From Kiloniella laminariae (lineage in GTDB: Bacteria > Pseudomonadota > Alphaproteobacteria > Kiloniellales > Kiloniellaceae), in the NCBI RefSeq assembly GCF_027214005.1, contig NZ_JAPWGY010000002.1, positions 62,001-126,000 of the forward strand: 64,000 nucleotides of DNA, in the 5' to 3' direction. A program made the translations under genes and the position numbers. Shown in pieces: positions 25,151 through 34,507 of the stretch (positions are counted from its first letter, which is position 1; every line of letters starts with the position of its first letter). The notes beneath the pieces were generated by a model. It worked only from the letters and a program-made list of their open reading frames with translations. It was not told where the DNA came from and made no database searches.

Positions 25151-27541
25151 ATGATCCGTTTTTTCAGATTTTTCAGCCGCGCAGTTCTCGCTCTCATCTG
25201 CCTGTTGCTGCTCTTGTCACTTGGAGCCTATCTCTGGTTGCGCAGTTCTCTGCCCCAGATGTCAGGCGAGATCACCCTTCAGAGTCTGCAAGAACCGGCC
25301 ATAATTTCGCGCGATCAGGATGGTTTGACCACAATCAGGGCAAGAAATGAAGCCGATGCTTTCAGAGCGCTTGGCTTTGCCCATGCCCAGGACCGTTTGT
25401 GGCAGATGGATTTCATGCGCCGTGCTGGCGCGGGTCGTTTGTCGGAAGTCAGTGGTCAGGCAACGCTTGAGATTGATCGTTTTATGCGCACTCTTGGTCT
25501 CTACAGACTGGCAGAAGCAAATTATCAGCAGCTTTCTCCGGCAACAAAGATGATTTTTGAAGCCTACAGCGAGGGCGTTAATGCCTACATCGCTCAACAC
25601 CAAGGCATACTCCCCCCGGAATTTTTACTTCTCGAGTACACACCAGAGCCCTGGCAACCTATTGACTCCCTCGTCTGGGGACGGCTTATGGCTCTGCAGC
25701 TATCCGATAATTTCAACCGGGAACTCTTGCGCCAGCGGCTGTTTGTCAAGCTGCCATCTTCCGAGATTGACCAGCTATGGCCACAAGATCCGGCAGATCC
25801 TGGCATCATCGTTCCCGAGAAATTTTCGGAAAACCAGGAGATGCAGGAACTGAACAAGGTCGCGGGTGGGGAAATCCCTCTCCCTTGGCCCCTTGCCCCC
25901 AAAGATGCCTCCAATGCCTGGGTTATCGCTGCCGAGCGCAGCACCACAGGGGGAGCAATCCTGGCAAACGACCCTCATCTTGCGCTTGATGCCCCTGGTC
26001 CCTGGTATCTCGCCCGTATTGAAACACCCGGCTTCACCTGGGCCGGCGCAACAGCCCCCGGCGTCCCCCTGATGGTCCTAGGGCACAATGGACATATTGC
26101 CTGGGGCTTTACGACAACCCACGGCGACACACAGGACCTGTTTATTGAACAGGTTGCCCAGGATGATCCTGAAAAATACCTCACTCCCAAAGGATACAAG
26201 CTGTTCGATAGTCGCATCGAGACCATCAGGATCAAAGATCAGCCGGATCATAAACTGGCTGTTCGCCTGAGCAGACACGGCCCAATCATCTCACCCGTCC
26301 TCCGCCAAACCACTGCGACCGGTTCAGCTCCCCTTGCCCTCTCCTGGGCGGCCCTGCGTGAAGACGACAAGACGGCCGAAGCTCTCTTTAACATCAACCG
26401 TGCGCACAACTGGCAGGAATTTGAAGCTGCCCTTGAAAACTTCCACTCCCCCCAACAAACACTCGTGATGGCAGATACCTCAGGAAATATTGCCCTGGCC
26501 GCTGCGGGGCGCGTCCCTTTGCGCCGGGATGGTGATGGCAGATATCCCGCTTTCGGTGCCACAGACCTTTACGACTGGACAGGCTTTATTCCCGATAAAG
26601 ACAGGCCCCAGTCAGTCAATCCCGCGAATGGAAAACTGGTGACCGCCAATAACCGTCTGGTTGGCCCGGAATATCCTTATCTGATCACGCAGGACTGGCC
26701 AAATTCATATCGTGCCAGACGCATTCATCAGTTGATCGATGCCAAGGAGAAGCTCTCCCTTGAAGATAATATCGCCATTCAGATGGATACCCTCTCGCTC
26801 GCCGCCCAGGAACTGCTGCCCCTGTTGCTGGAGATTGAGACGACGGCGCCACAGGAACAGAGAATTCTTGAAAAACTGGGACTGTGGAACGGGGATATGA
26901 GGCCGGATATCAACGAGCCAGTATTATTTCATCGCTGGATCTACTGGTTGAACCGTACAGCCTTTGGCCAGCTCCCCAGTGACTCCGAGTCTTTCCAATC
27001 CCCGGACATTCTTCGTTTGGCCCGCTTGATCCAGACCCGTCCTGAAAACTGGTGCCAATATGGAGAAAAACTTTCCACCGAACTGACCAGTGAGCATAAC
27101 TGCCGGAATCAGTTGGCTGCCAGTCTGAAACAACTTGCCCTCGAAATTCCCGATCCGGATCTGGTTCAGAATTGGGGGGAAAGCCATAAAGTTCACTTCA
27201 AACATCCCATATACGACAGAATTCCCGTCTTGGACCGTCTCTTTCGTCTTGAGATTGCAACGGCAGGGTCCCACGACACTGTCAACCGAGGAAGTCCTTC
27301 CTTGCACGAGAGCCAAAACCTGTCATTTCCCAACGTTCACGGGCCTTCTTTTCGGGCAGTTTATGACTTGACCAACCTTGATAATTCAAGCTTCCTGTTA
27401 GCTACCGGGCAGTCAGGGAATCCTCTATCAGGCTTTTACGGTAACTTCCTGTCGCGTTGGCGAGACGGGATTTATGTAAAGCTTGATGGCAGTCAAAAAC
27501 AACATACCGGAGACCATCTGGCCCTGATCCCGGAAAAATGA
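25151..27541 (+). CDS. Penicillin acylase family protein (Ntn hydrolase)
   Basis: 796 residues. An N-terminal membrane anchor or signal (FSRAVLALICLLLLLSLGAYLWL) leads to an exported alpha chain with RDQDGLTTIRARNEADAFRALGFAHAQDRLWQMD, the family signature. Autocatalytic cleavage is expected before Ser254 in DASNAWVIAA, the nucleophile of the beta chain; NDPHLALDAPGPWY and NGHIAWGFTTTHGDTQDLF complete the catalytic Asn/His surroundings. The family hydrolyses amides such as penicillins, N-acyl-homoserine lactones or acyl-amino acids; which applies here is open. ATG at 25151. No operon partner is evident. Confidence 0.9.
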   Translation: MIRFFRFFSRAVLALICLLLLLSLGAYLWLRSSLPQMSGEITLQSLQEPAIISRDQDGLTTIRARNEADAFRALGFAHAQDRLWQMDFMRRAGAGRLSEVSGQATLEIDRFMRTLGLYRLAEANYQQLSPATKMIFEAYSEGVNAYIAQHQGILPPEFLLLEYTPEPWQPIDSLVWGRLMALQLSDNFNRELLRQRLFVKLPSSEIDQLWPQDPADPGIIVPEKFSENQEMQELNKVAGGEIPLPWPLAPKDASNAWVIAAERSTTGGAILANDPHLALDAPGPWYLARIETPGFTWAGATAPGVPLMVLGHNGHIAWGFTTTHGDTQDLFIEQVAQDDPEKYLTPKGYKLFDSRIETIRIKDQPDHKLAVRLSRHGPIISPVLRQTTATGSAPLALSWAALREDDKTAEALFNINRAHNWQEFEAALENFHSPQQTLVMADTSGNIALAAAGRVPLRRDGDGRYPAFGATDLYDWTGFIPDKDRPQSVNPANGKLVTANNRLVGPEYPYLITQDWPNSYRARRIHQLIDAKEKLSLEDNIAIQMDTLSLAAQELLPLLLEIETTAPQEQRILEKLGLWNGDMRPDINEPVLFHRWIYWLNRTAFGQLPSDSESFQSPDILRLARLIQTRPENWCQYGEKLSTELTSEHNCRNQLAASLKQLALEIPDPDLVQNWGESHKVHFKHPIYDRIPVLDRLFRLEIATAGSHDTVNRGSPSLHESQNLSFPNVHGPSFRAVYDLTNLDNSSFLLATGQSGNPLSGFYGNFLSRWRDGIYVKLDGSQKQHTGDHLALIPEK

Positions 27542-27581
27542 GGAATAACAATAACACCAATTAAGAAACGGGATTGATAGG

Positions 27582-28802
27582 GTGACAGTAACAATTGACG
27601 AGATCCGCAAGGCAGCGGGCGAAATCCACGGGGAAGTGGTCAGGACACCTTTTGTACATGCCAAACGCCTTTCTGACATTCTGGGCTGCGAGCTTTATCT
27701 CAAACTGGAGAGCCAGCAGTATAGCGGTTCTTTCAAGGACCGTGGTGCACTTTACCGCATCAAAAACCTCACGCCGGAACAACGTAAAAAAGGCGTGATT
27801 GCCATGTCAGCCGGCAACCATGCCCAAGGCGTTGCCCTCCATGCAAAGCGCCTGGGTATCCCGGCCACAATTGTCATGCCCGAAACAGCGCCTTTCAGCA
27901 AAATTGAACGAACCCGTGCTCTGGGAGCCAAGGTTATTCTTTCCGGAGAAACCCTGGATGATTCGCGCAAGGTTGTGGACGAAATTGTTGCCCGCGACGG
28001 AACGATCTTCATCCATCCCTATGACGACGAGTATGTTATTGCCGGTCAGGGCACCATCGGACTGGAAATGCTGGAAGATCAGCCGGACCTCGATGCCATT
28101 GTTGTTCCCATTGGCGGCGGCGGGATTCTCTCCGGGATCTCCATTGCCAGTCAGGCACTCAAGCCCGGGATCAAACTTTATGGTGTAGAAGCAAATCTTT
28201 TCCCCTCCATGTCCCAGGCGCTGAAACATCAGCCCGCAACCTCGGGCGGGTCAACCATGGCCGACGGCATCGCCGTCAAGGAACCGGGCAAACTCACCCG
28301 TGAGATCATTGACCAGCGGGTCGAGGAAATTTTCCTGGTCGACGAAAGCCAGATCGAGACCGCCATCCTGACACTGGTGGAAGAACAGAAAGTTGTTTCC
28401 GAAGGTGCTGGCGCAACTGGCGTTGCGGCTATCATTGCCAATGCAGACAAATTCAAGGGAATGAAAATCGCCACGGTTATCTGTGGCGGCAACATTGATG
28501 CCCGAATGCTGTCCGGATTGTTAATGCGTGGCCTGATGCGCGACAACCGTCTGGTGCGCATTCGCACCGAGATGGTTGATCAGCCCGGACTGCTGGCCAA
28601 GATATCCCGTATCATCGGCCTGACACGAGGCAACATTATTGATGTGATGCATCAGCGCCATTATTACGATGTGCCTGCCAAGATGGTAGAGATCGACTTC
28701 ATTGTCGAGACCCGGGATCAGGCACATGTCGATGAGATCATCACGAAGCTGGAAGAGGAAGGCATCAAAACCCGCATTCTCTCCAGTCGTTCCACAGACT
28801 AG
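27582..28802 (+). CDS. Threonine ammonia-lyase (threonine dehydratase)
   Basis: 406 residues. It deaminates threonine (and serine) to 2-oxobutanoate, feeding isoleucine synthesis or catabolism. PLP binds Lys52 in SGSFKDRGAL; the glycine-rich phosphate loop is PIGGGGILSG. The C-terminus after about residue 325 is a single ACT domain (RTEMVDQPGLLAKISRIIGL), as in the TdcB/IlvA hybrid group of many proteobacteria. The start is GTG at 27582 preceded by GATAGG. A large hairpin follows the gene. Confidence 0.93.
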   Translation: MTVTIDEIRKAAGEIHGEVVRTPFVHAKRLSDILGCELYLKLESQQYSGSFKDRGALYRIKNLTPEQRKKGVIAMSAGNHAQGVALHAKRLGIPATIVMPETAPFSKIERTRALGAKVILSGETLDDSRKVVDEIVARDGTIFIHPYDDEYVIAGQGTIGLEMLEDQPDLDAIVVPIGGGGILSGISIASQALKPGIKLYGVEANLFPSMSQALKHQPATSGGSTMADGIAVKEPGKLTREIIDQRVEEIFLVDESQIETAILTLVEEQKVVSEGAGATGVAAIIANADKFKGMKIATVICGGNIDARMLSGLLMRGLMRDNRLVRIRTEMVDQPGLLAKISRIIGLTRGNIIDVMHQRHYYDVPAKMVEIDFIVETRDQAHVDEIITKLEEEGIKTRILSSRSTD

Positions 28803-28810
28803 TTTCTGAA

Positions 28811-28862
28811 AACCTGATAACGTGAGGAATGCTTAATGTTTTCCTGCGTTATCAGGTTGTTA
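28811..28862 (+). terminator. Stem-loop terminator after threonine ammonia-lyase
   Basis: AACCTGATAACG (28811-28822) pairs exactly with CGTTATCAGGTT (28847-28858), with an inner AGGAA/TTCCT extension. Only GTTAT follows, so it is a strong hairpin with a weak T-tract. Confidence 0.65.
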
Positions 28863-28995
28863 TCTGGAAACCAATTAATCAGAGGTTTTGAAATACCACT
28901 GGCAACAACTGTCCGACTTGCTCATACTTCCCCAAAAGAAATTCCGAAAATATACCCCAGATATATACCCCCGAGAATACAGGGAAACCATTGAC

Positions 28996-30168
28996 ATGAA
29001 TGAGAAGCCGTCCAATTCAAACCGTCTGGCCTTTGCCACCAGAACCATTCATGCCGGGCAATACCCTGATCCGAGTACGGGCGCAATCATGCAACCGATC
29101 TATGCAACCTCGACCTATGTTCAGGACGGCCTTGGGGTAAACAAGGGCTATATGTACAGCCGCACTGAAAATCCGACACGACAGGCTTATGAACGCTGCA
29201 TTGCTGATCTTGAAAGCGGTTCAATCGGCCTGGCCTTTGCTTCAGGCCTCGCCGCAATCAGCACGGTTCTCGACCTGCTTGATAGTGGCGACCATGTCAT
29301 TGCCATGCAGGATCTCTATGGCGGCACCCACCGTCTTTTTCGGGATGTCCGTCCCCGTTCTGCCGGGTTGAAATTCGATTTTGTCGATCTGTCAGATCTT
29401 GAGGCTTTGAAGGCGGCCATCCGTCCAGAAACCAGATTGATCTGGCTGGAAACCCCAACCAATCCCCTGTTGCAACTGGTAGACCTTGAGGCCATCGCCG
29501 CGATTGCAAGAAGCAGGAATATTCTTACCTGCTGCGACAACACCTTTTCTTCCCCATGGGTTCAGCGTCCTCTGGAGCTTGGTATTGATATGGTGATGCA
29601 CTCGGCGACCAAGTACCTCAATGGTCACTCGGATATGATCGGGGGTATCCTTGTTGTTGGCAACAACAGGGAGCTCGGCGAGCGGGTCAAATATCTGCAA
29701 AACGCCCTTGGTGCCATTCAGGGACCATTTGATGCTTTTCTGGCGCTGAGAGGCTTGAAAACACTTGCCTTGAGAATGGAGCGTCATTGCGACAACGCCC
29801 TGAAAATCGCAAGTTACCTTGAACAGCACAGCAAAATTGAAACAACACTCTACCCCGGCCTGCCTTCCCATCCCCAGTATCAACTCTGCCAACAGCAGAT
29901 GAAGGCTGGCGGCGGCATTATCACTTTCAAAGTCAAAGGAGGCTTGAATGAAGCAAAACGAGTCCTCGAACGTGTGGAGATTTTTGCTTTGGCGGTCAGC
30001 CTTGGTGGGGTTGAAAGCCTGATTGAACATCCCGCAAGCATGACCCATGCAGCCGTTCCTGCTGAACATCGTGCCCAGATCGGCATCACCGACAATCTGA
30101 TCCGTCTGTCCGTCGGGATTGAAGAGGCCGACGACCTAATCAAAGATCTGCAGCAGGCACTGGACTAG
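28996..30168 (+). CDS. Trans-sulfuration PLP enzyme (cystathionine gamma-lyase/beta-lyase type)
   Basis: 390 residues of the Cys/Met metabolism PLP family. RTIHAGQYPDPSTGAIMQPIY, YMYSRTENPTRQAYERCIADLE and the PLP-lysine segment VMHSATKYLNGHSDMIGG are full. The size and SLGGVESLIEHPASMTH favour cystathionine gamma-lyase or gamma-synthase over MetY. It could make cysteine from cystathionine or 2-oxobutanoate from it; adjacent threonine ammonia-lyase, also producing 2-oxobutanoate, suits catabolic gamma-lyase, but this is inference. ATG 28996 fits the family N-terminus; the frame extends to 28888. Confidence 0.9.
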   Translation: MNEKPSNSNRLAFATRTIHAGQYPDPSTGAIMQPIYATSTYVQDGLGVNKGYMYSRTENPTRQAYERCIADLESGSIGLAFASGLAAISTVLDLLDSGDHVIAMQDLYGGTHRLFRDVRPRSAGLKFDFVDLSDLEALKAAIRPETRLIWLETPTNPLLQLVDLEAIAAIARSRNILTCCDNTFSSPWVQRPLELGIDMVMHSATKYLNGHSDMIGGILVVGNNRELGERVKYLQNALGAIQGPFDAFLALRGLKTLALRMERHCDNALKIASYLEQHSKIETTLYPGLPSHPQYQLCQQQMKAGGGIITFKVKGGLNEAKRVLERVEIFALAVSLGGVESLIEHPASMTHAAVPAEHRAQIGITDNLIRLSVGIEEADDLIKDLQQALD

Positions 30169-30297
30169 TCGAAAATCTGTCAGTCCTTATTTATCTTCCG
30201 TCACAAATTGATTGGATCAGGTCGTTTTTGAAACCACCGATATCAGGAAAGAGTTGCTAGTCTTCCTCTATCAATAGGGCTTGGACGCGAGGCTTCT

Positions 30298-30879
30298 GTG
30301 GTGATATTTTCCAAAGTCAACTGGGCCGGGCTACTGCAGAACTGTGCGACTGTCTGTAAAAGTTCGCCGGCTCCAATGGGGCCAGAGATCGCTCAAAAAA
30401 TTGACCGACTTCCTGCCTTCGAAACCGTCATTCCCAAAACAGAACAAAGTTTCTCGCCCCCACAACCTCTTTTGGACAATGCTTTTGGTCAGAGCTTACA
30501 GCCCCTCCTGCCTTTTTTACCCTGGACACTGCGCTACAGAACAGACGATCCAGAACAAGAAAAATACGGCTGGGTTGAGCTGGTCGGGCCCGATGGTGTT
30601 CAATCAGCGAAAGATTTTCGCCTGGGAATCTTCTGGCAAGCCCCCTGGGAGAACTATCCCCCGCATCAGCATAATGCAGAGGAACTCTATTGTATTATTT
30701 CCGGCGAAGCAGAATGGCAAAGAGGGCAAGAACACTTTAGACCTCGCCCAGCAGGGGCATCATTCTTTCATAGCAGCAGACAAATCCATTCAACCCGCAC
30801 GGGGTCAGAACCTATCCTGGCTCTCTGGGCCTGGCAGGGACAGATTGACTGGGAAAGCTACAGCGTCAAGCCGTTGTAA
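30298..30879 (+). CDS. DMSP-lyase-family cupin (DddQ-like)
   Basis: 193 residues, close to the 190-200 of DddQ. The cupin core shows H123xH125xxxE129xY131 (PPHQHNAEELYCIISG) and a second motif RPRPAGASFF with His158 and His164, the order of metal ligands plus the tyrosine that acts as base in DddQ/DddW-type lyases. Those enzymes cleave dimethylsulfoniopropionate to dimethyl sulfide and acrylate. The wider cupin family includes members with other or unknown substrates, so activity is not proven. The start is GTG at 30298 with GAGG upstream. It is convergent with a flavin reductase gene. Confidence 0.7.
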   Translation: MVIFSKVNWAGLLQNCATVCKSSPAPMGPEIAQKIDRLPAFETVIPKTEQSFSPPQPLLDNAFGQSLQPLLPFLPWTLRYRTDDPEQEKYGWVELVGPDGVQSAKDFRLGIFWQAPWENYPPHQHNAEELYCIISGEAEWQRGQEHFRPRPAGASFFHSSRQIHSTRTGSEPILALWAWQGQIDWESYSVKPL

Positions 30880-30890
30880 TGCTGTCGGTT

Positions 30891-31370
30891 TTATTCTATT
30901 TCAACGCCGCGGTACTTGCCTTTGAAATAGAGCAGCGGGTTACCTTCTGTGCCCAACAACAGCTGTTCGACCTTACCCACAACAATAATATGATCCCCTG
31001 CATCAAAGCGGGCATGCATGGAACAGTCCAGGTTGGCCAGACAGCCCGCGAGGATTGGCACCCCGGTTTGCAAGGTCGTTGTTTTCACACCATCCCAGCG
31101 TTCTTCAGCAAAAGCAAAACGGTTTGAAATATCCTGTTGCTTATCTGACAGAACATTGATCGCAAAGGCATCCCCCTCTTCAAAAGCGGGAAGACAATTG
31201 GAACGTTTGTCGATACAAAAAAGCACCAATGGGGGGTCCAGGGAAACGGAAGAGAACGAGTTCGCGGTTAACCCATGGGGTATACCTGCTTTGTCCCGGG
31301 TCGTCACAACAGTAACCCCGGTGGCAAAATTTCCTAACGCTTTGCGAAACTCAACCGTATCAAAAGCCAT
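30891..31370 (-). CDS. Flavin reductase-like FMN-binding protein
   Basis: 159 residues of the flavin reductase domain family, which pass electrons from NAD(P)H to FMN or FAD for a partner monooxygenase. FRKALGNFATGVTVVTT, GLTANSFSSVSLDPPLVLFC and AFAINVLSDKQ are the typical FMN-pocket segments. No monooxygenase gene is near. It converges with the DMSP-lyase-like cupin (11 bases between stops), so they are not co-transcribed. Confidence 0.9.
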   Translation of the reverse strand: MAFDTVEFRKALGNFATGVTVVTTRDKAGIPHGLTANSFSSVSLDPPLVLFCIDKRSNCLPAFEEGDAFAINVLSDKQQDISNRFAFAEERWDGVKTTTLQTGVPILAGCLANLDCSMHARFDAGDHIIVVGKVEQLLLGTEGNPLLYFKGKYRGVEIE

Positions 31371-31701
31371 TACAACACTACTGCCCCAAGCGAATTTATT
31401 TATTTTCCAGCCTATTTTAACCGCACCCTACAAAGAAACCGGGGCAGAAAACAACCCAATCTTTCTTTTGCACGACAAATATAACAATCCAACAACAAGT
31501 AATTCCTAAGAGTACCTCCAAACCTCGCATTTTTCCCGCTTTCCAAACCCTGTGCTTCTCCCGGATATATGGCTAAGAACCTTTACAGAACCAGCTCCCC
31601 TCATTGTTCGTTCCATAGCGAAGCATTTTTCTTTGAAAGCTGTCATACTTGTTAATCGAGCTCCGGTTATTCAATCCGGGCATTTGAAAAGGTACAGCAA
31701 A
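31371..31701. other. Intergenic interval before the LysE-family gene
   Basis: About 330 bases between the flavin reductase start and the chosen LysE start. An open frame begins at 31552, but its first 50 residues are unlike LysE proteins and are treated as non-coding. No tRNA, hairpin or repeat stands out. Confidence 0.4.
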
Positions 31702-32343
31702 TTGGACAGTATTTCATTATATCTACCCGGAATTTTTCTGGCTTATTCTGCCTTCCTACTCGGGATTGCAAGCCCGGGTCCCAACGTTCTTGCTGTCATT
31801 GGCACGTCCATGGAGGTTGGGCGTAAATCAGGAATTGCGCTGGCTCTGGGTGTCGCGACCGGATCGTTTTTCTGGGCAGTATTAACCACTGCTGGCTTGT
31901 CAGCCTTGTTGTCCAGCTATGCCGTGGCCTTGACCGTTATAAAAATTGGCGGAGGACTATATTTATTATGGCTGGCGTATAAGGCTTTTAGAGCCTCCAG
32001 CTCTAAACATGATATTTCAGCAACCGCTTTAGCGGGAGAAAAGCGCAGTCCAACCGGATACTTTCTGCGAGGGTTAACCGTACAGATGACCAATCCCAAA
32101 GCGGCCCTCTCCTGGATCGCCATTATTTCTCTCGGGCTCAGCCAAGATGCCCCTCTCTGGGTCGCCCTCACAATCATTGCCGGAACATCTTTGCTGTCTA
32201 TTACTATCCACCTTCTCTATGCCATAGCTTTTTCTACACCCACAATGGTGCGGCTATACAGTAAAACGCGGCGGGGAATTCAATTCGTTCTCGGCTCATT
32301 TTTTGCTTTCGCCGGCCTCAGGCTTTTGTCCTCAAAGCTTTGA
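31702..32343 (+). CDS. LysE/RhtB-family amino-acid exporter
   Basis: 213 residues with six hydrophobic helices. The family N-terminus is seen as IFLAYSAFLLGIASPGPNVLAVI, followed by GIALALGVATGSFFWAVL and MTNPKAALSWIAI. LysE/RhtB proteins export amino acids such as lysine, threonine or homoserine lactone. The start is TTG at 31702 (LDSISLYLPG), with AAGG about 10 bases upstream, since longer starts add 50 non-hydrophobic residues not found in the family. The substrate is unknown. Confidence 0.82.
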   Translation: MDSISLYLPGIFLAYSAFLLGIASPGPNVLAVIGTSMEVGRKSGIALALGVATGSFFWAVLTTAGLSALLSSYAVALTVIKIGGGLYLLWLAYKAFRASSSKHDISATALAGEKRSPTGYFLRGLTVQMTNPKAALSWIAIISLGLSQDAPLWVALTIIAGTSLLSITIHLLYAIAFSTPTMVRLYSKTRRGIQFVLGSFFAFAGLRLLSSKL

Positions 32344-32486
32344 AAAAGATCTGCTGAAAAATCTCCACAGAATCACCAGAACGGGTCAATCAGTAAAAAT
32401 CTGACTGTTCCTTTACGATCAAATAGATTATCAGGCTGGGGCAAGATGAATCTTTCCCAGCTTAATTAATCGACCCAGGGCATCAT

Positions 32487-33404
32487 ATGACACGGTTACA
32501 GGCAAACTTTCTGATGCTGATCGCAGCAGCGATCTGGGGCTCGACATTTGTAATCCAGCAACTTGCCATGGAAACGCTGGGGCCGATGACCTTCACCGCA
32601 GCCCGTTTCTTTCTGGGCATGCTCGTGGTGCTGCCTCTTGCTGTACGTGAACAAAAAAAACGCAGATCTGCTTCTGCCGATACTTCGTATTATCATCTTG
32701 CCCCATCTGACTGGATCATGATGATCGGGATCGGCGTTGTTCTTTGCATCGGAACAGTGGTCCAGCAAATTGGCATTATCCATACCACAGTGACAAATGC
32801 AGGTTTTCTGACCGCACTCTATGTTCCTCTGGTTCCTCTTCTTGGTCTGATTTTCTTTCGTACCCGCCCACACTGGATAACCTGGGTTGCTATTGCCTGC
32901 TCCCTTAGTGGAACCTTTCTGATCAGCGGCATGGACTCAAGCTTCACCCTGGGTTATGGCGATGCCCTGGTAGTCAGCTCTTCTGTCTTCTGGGGGCTGC
33001 ATGTCCTCTCGGTCGGACTTGTTGCATCCAGAACCAGCATGCCCCTCACATTGGCGGCTGTACAGTTCGCCGTTTGTGCTGTTATCGCAGCACTCGGCGG
33101 GATGCTGACCGAAACCGTATCTGTAGCAGCACTGCTCGATACTTTCTGGTCAATAGCCTATGCCGGAGCCGTATCTGTCGGCCTGGCTTTCACCCTCCAG
33201 GTCGTTGGCCAAAGTTATACCCAGCCCGCGGATGCTGCACTTATTCTCAGCATGGAAACTGTCTTCGCGGCTCTTGCTGGCGCCCTCTTTCTACAAGAGC
33301 GTATTGGTAGTACAGAAGCCGTCGGATGTGCCCTTATCCTCAGTGCGATTCTGATGGTCGAAATCCTCCCGCAACTTCTGCGCCGGAAAATCCGCTTCTC
33401 ATAA
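32487..33404 (+). CDS. EamA/DMT-family transporter
   Basis: 305 residues with ten predicted transmembrane helices arranged as two EamA repeats (LMLIAAAIWGSTFVIQQLAM in the first, GDALVVSSSVFWGLHVLSVG in the second). The C-terminal QPADAALILSMETVFAALAGALFLQER is the usual family ending. A drug/metabolite exporter of unknown substrate, alone in its transcription unit. Confidence 0.9.
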   Translation: MTRLQANFLMLIAAAIWGSTFVIQQLAMETLGPMTFTAARFFLGMLVVLPLAVREQKKRRSASADTSYYHLAPSDWIMMIGIGVVLCIGTVVQQIGIIHTTVTNAGFLTALYVPLVPLLGLIFFRTRPHWITWVAIACSLSGTFLISGMDSSFTLGYGDALVVSSSVFWGLHVLSVGLVASRTSMPLTLAAVQFAVCAVIAALGGMLTETVSVAALLDTFWSIAYAGAVSVGLAFTLQVVGQSYTQPADAALILSMETVFAALAGALFLQERIGSTEAVGCALILSAILMVEILPQLLRRKIRFS

Positions 33405-33576
33405 AATCCTGCCATCCACCCGGAATAAAGGGATAACCAGAAAGTAAAGACGGGAAAAATCTACACCAAACTGAACTAGCTTTTTTTCCCCTGTTTTTAC
33501 AGATAATTACCACTTGTTAACCTTATTCACTGATGATGCAGCATTAGAATAGTTCAACAGGAATAGATCTTCGGTC

Positions 33577-34440
33577 ATGACAGTTATTTTAGGTATCGTC
33601 ATCGTTATCGCTTGTGTGATAGGCGGTTATATGGCTGGCGGTGGACACCTTGGCGTGCTGTGGCAACCCTTCGAGTTTGTTATTATTCTCGGTGCCGGGA
33701 TCGGTGCAACAATTTGTGCCAACACCAAAGCGACCTTGAAAGCGATCGGCGGTGCTTTTGGCCGCATGGTCAAGGGACCTGCCTACACCAAGGCTGATTT
33801 TCTTGAGCTGTTGTGCCTGCAATACCAGATTTTCAAACTGGCAAAGACCAAGGGAATGCTTGCTCTTGAACAGCATGTCGAAAACCCTGGTGAATCCACG
33901 CTCTTTGCCCAGTTCCCCAAATTTCATGGTGATCATCATGCCGTGGATTTTGTCTGTGATTACCTCCGGCTGATGAGCCTTGGGGCCGATAAACCCCATG
34001 AAATCGAAAGCCTGATGGACCAGGAGCTCGAGGTTCATCATTTGGAAGAAGCCAACGTTGCCAGCGCCCTCGCTGGATTGGGGGATGGGCTGCCAGCCCT
34101 CGGGATCGTCGCCGCCGTTCTTGGGGTGATTCACACGATGGGATCGATCAGTGAACCTCCTGAAATTCTTGGGAAGCTGATTGGCGCGGCCCTAGTGGGT
34201 ACGTTTTCCGGGATTCTCGCATCCTATGGCTTTGTTGCTCCAATGGCATCCGCATTTACCCGAGTTGCCGAAGAAGATACCCGCTATTACGAATGCCTTA
34301 AAGCCGGTATTCTTGCCCACATGGCAGGCAATGCACCGACGGTATCTGTGGAATATGCCAGAAAGACCTTGATGTCCCATGTGCGCCCCAGCTTCTATGA
34401 GGTAGAAGAAGCAGCTAACGGTTTGCCACAACCGGGTTAA
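33577..34440 (+). CDS. motA: Flagellar motor stator protein MotA
   Basis: 287 residues. MotA forms, with MotB, the proton-driven stator of the flagellum. Four transmembrane helices, the cytoplasmic domain with FPKFHGDHHAVDFVCDYLRL, and the proline-bearing helix GLPALGIVAAVLGVIHTMG are present, followed by FSGILASYGFVAPM. It is directly upstream of motB (67-base gap). Given FliL-like and chemotaxis genes elsewhere, the cell is motile. Promoter elements are not obvious. Confidence 0.97.
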   Translation: MTVILGIVIVIACVIGGYMAGGGHLGVLWQPFEFVIILGAGIGATICANTKATLKAIGGAFGRMVKGPAYTKADFLELLCLQYQIFKLAKTKGMLALEQHVENPGESTLFAQFPKFHGDHHAVDFVCDYLRLMSLGADKPHEIESLMDQELEVHHLEEANVASALAGLGDGLPALGIVAAVLGVIHTMGSISEPPEILGKLIGAALVGTFSGILASYGFVAPMASAFTRVAEEDTRYYECLKAGILAHMAGNAPTVSVEYARKTLMSHVRPSFYEVEEAANGLPQPG

Positions 34441-34507
34441 ACCATCTTATTTCCGTCTAACTTCTCAACAATACTCTTTACCAATCAAATAAAGCCGGAA
34501 AGACAGG

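Noticed and set aside
31552-31701. N-terminal extension of the LysE gene
   Set aside because: About 50 extra residues without hydrophobic character, absent in the family; TTG at 31702 gives the normal length.
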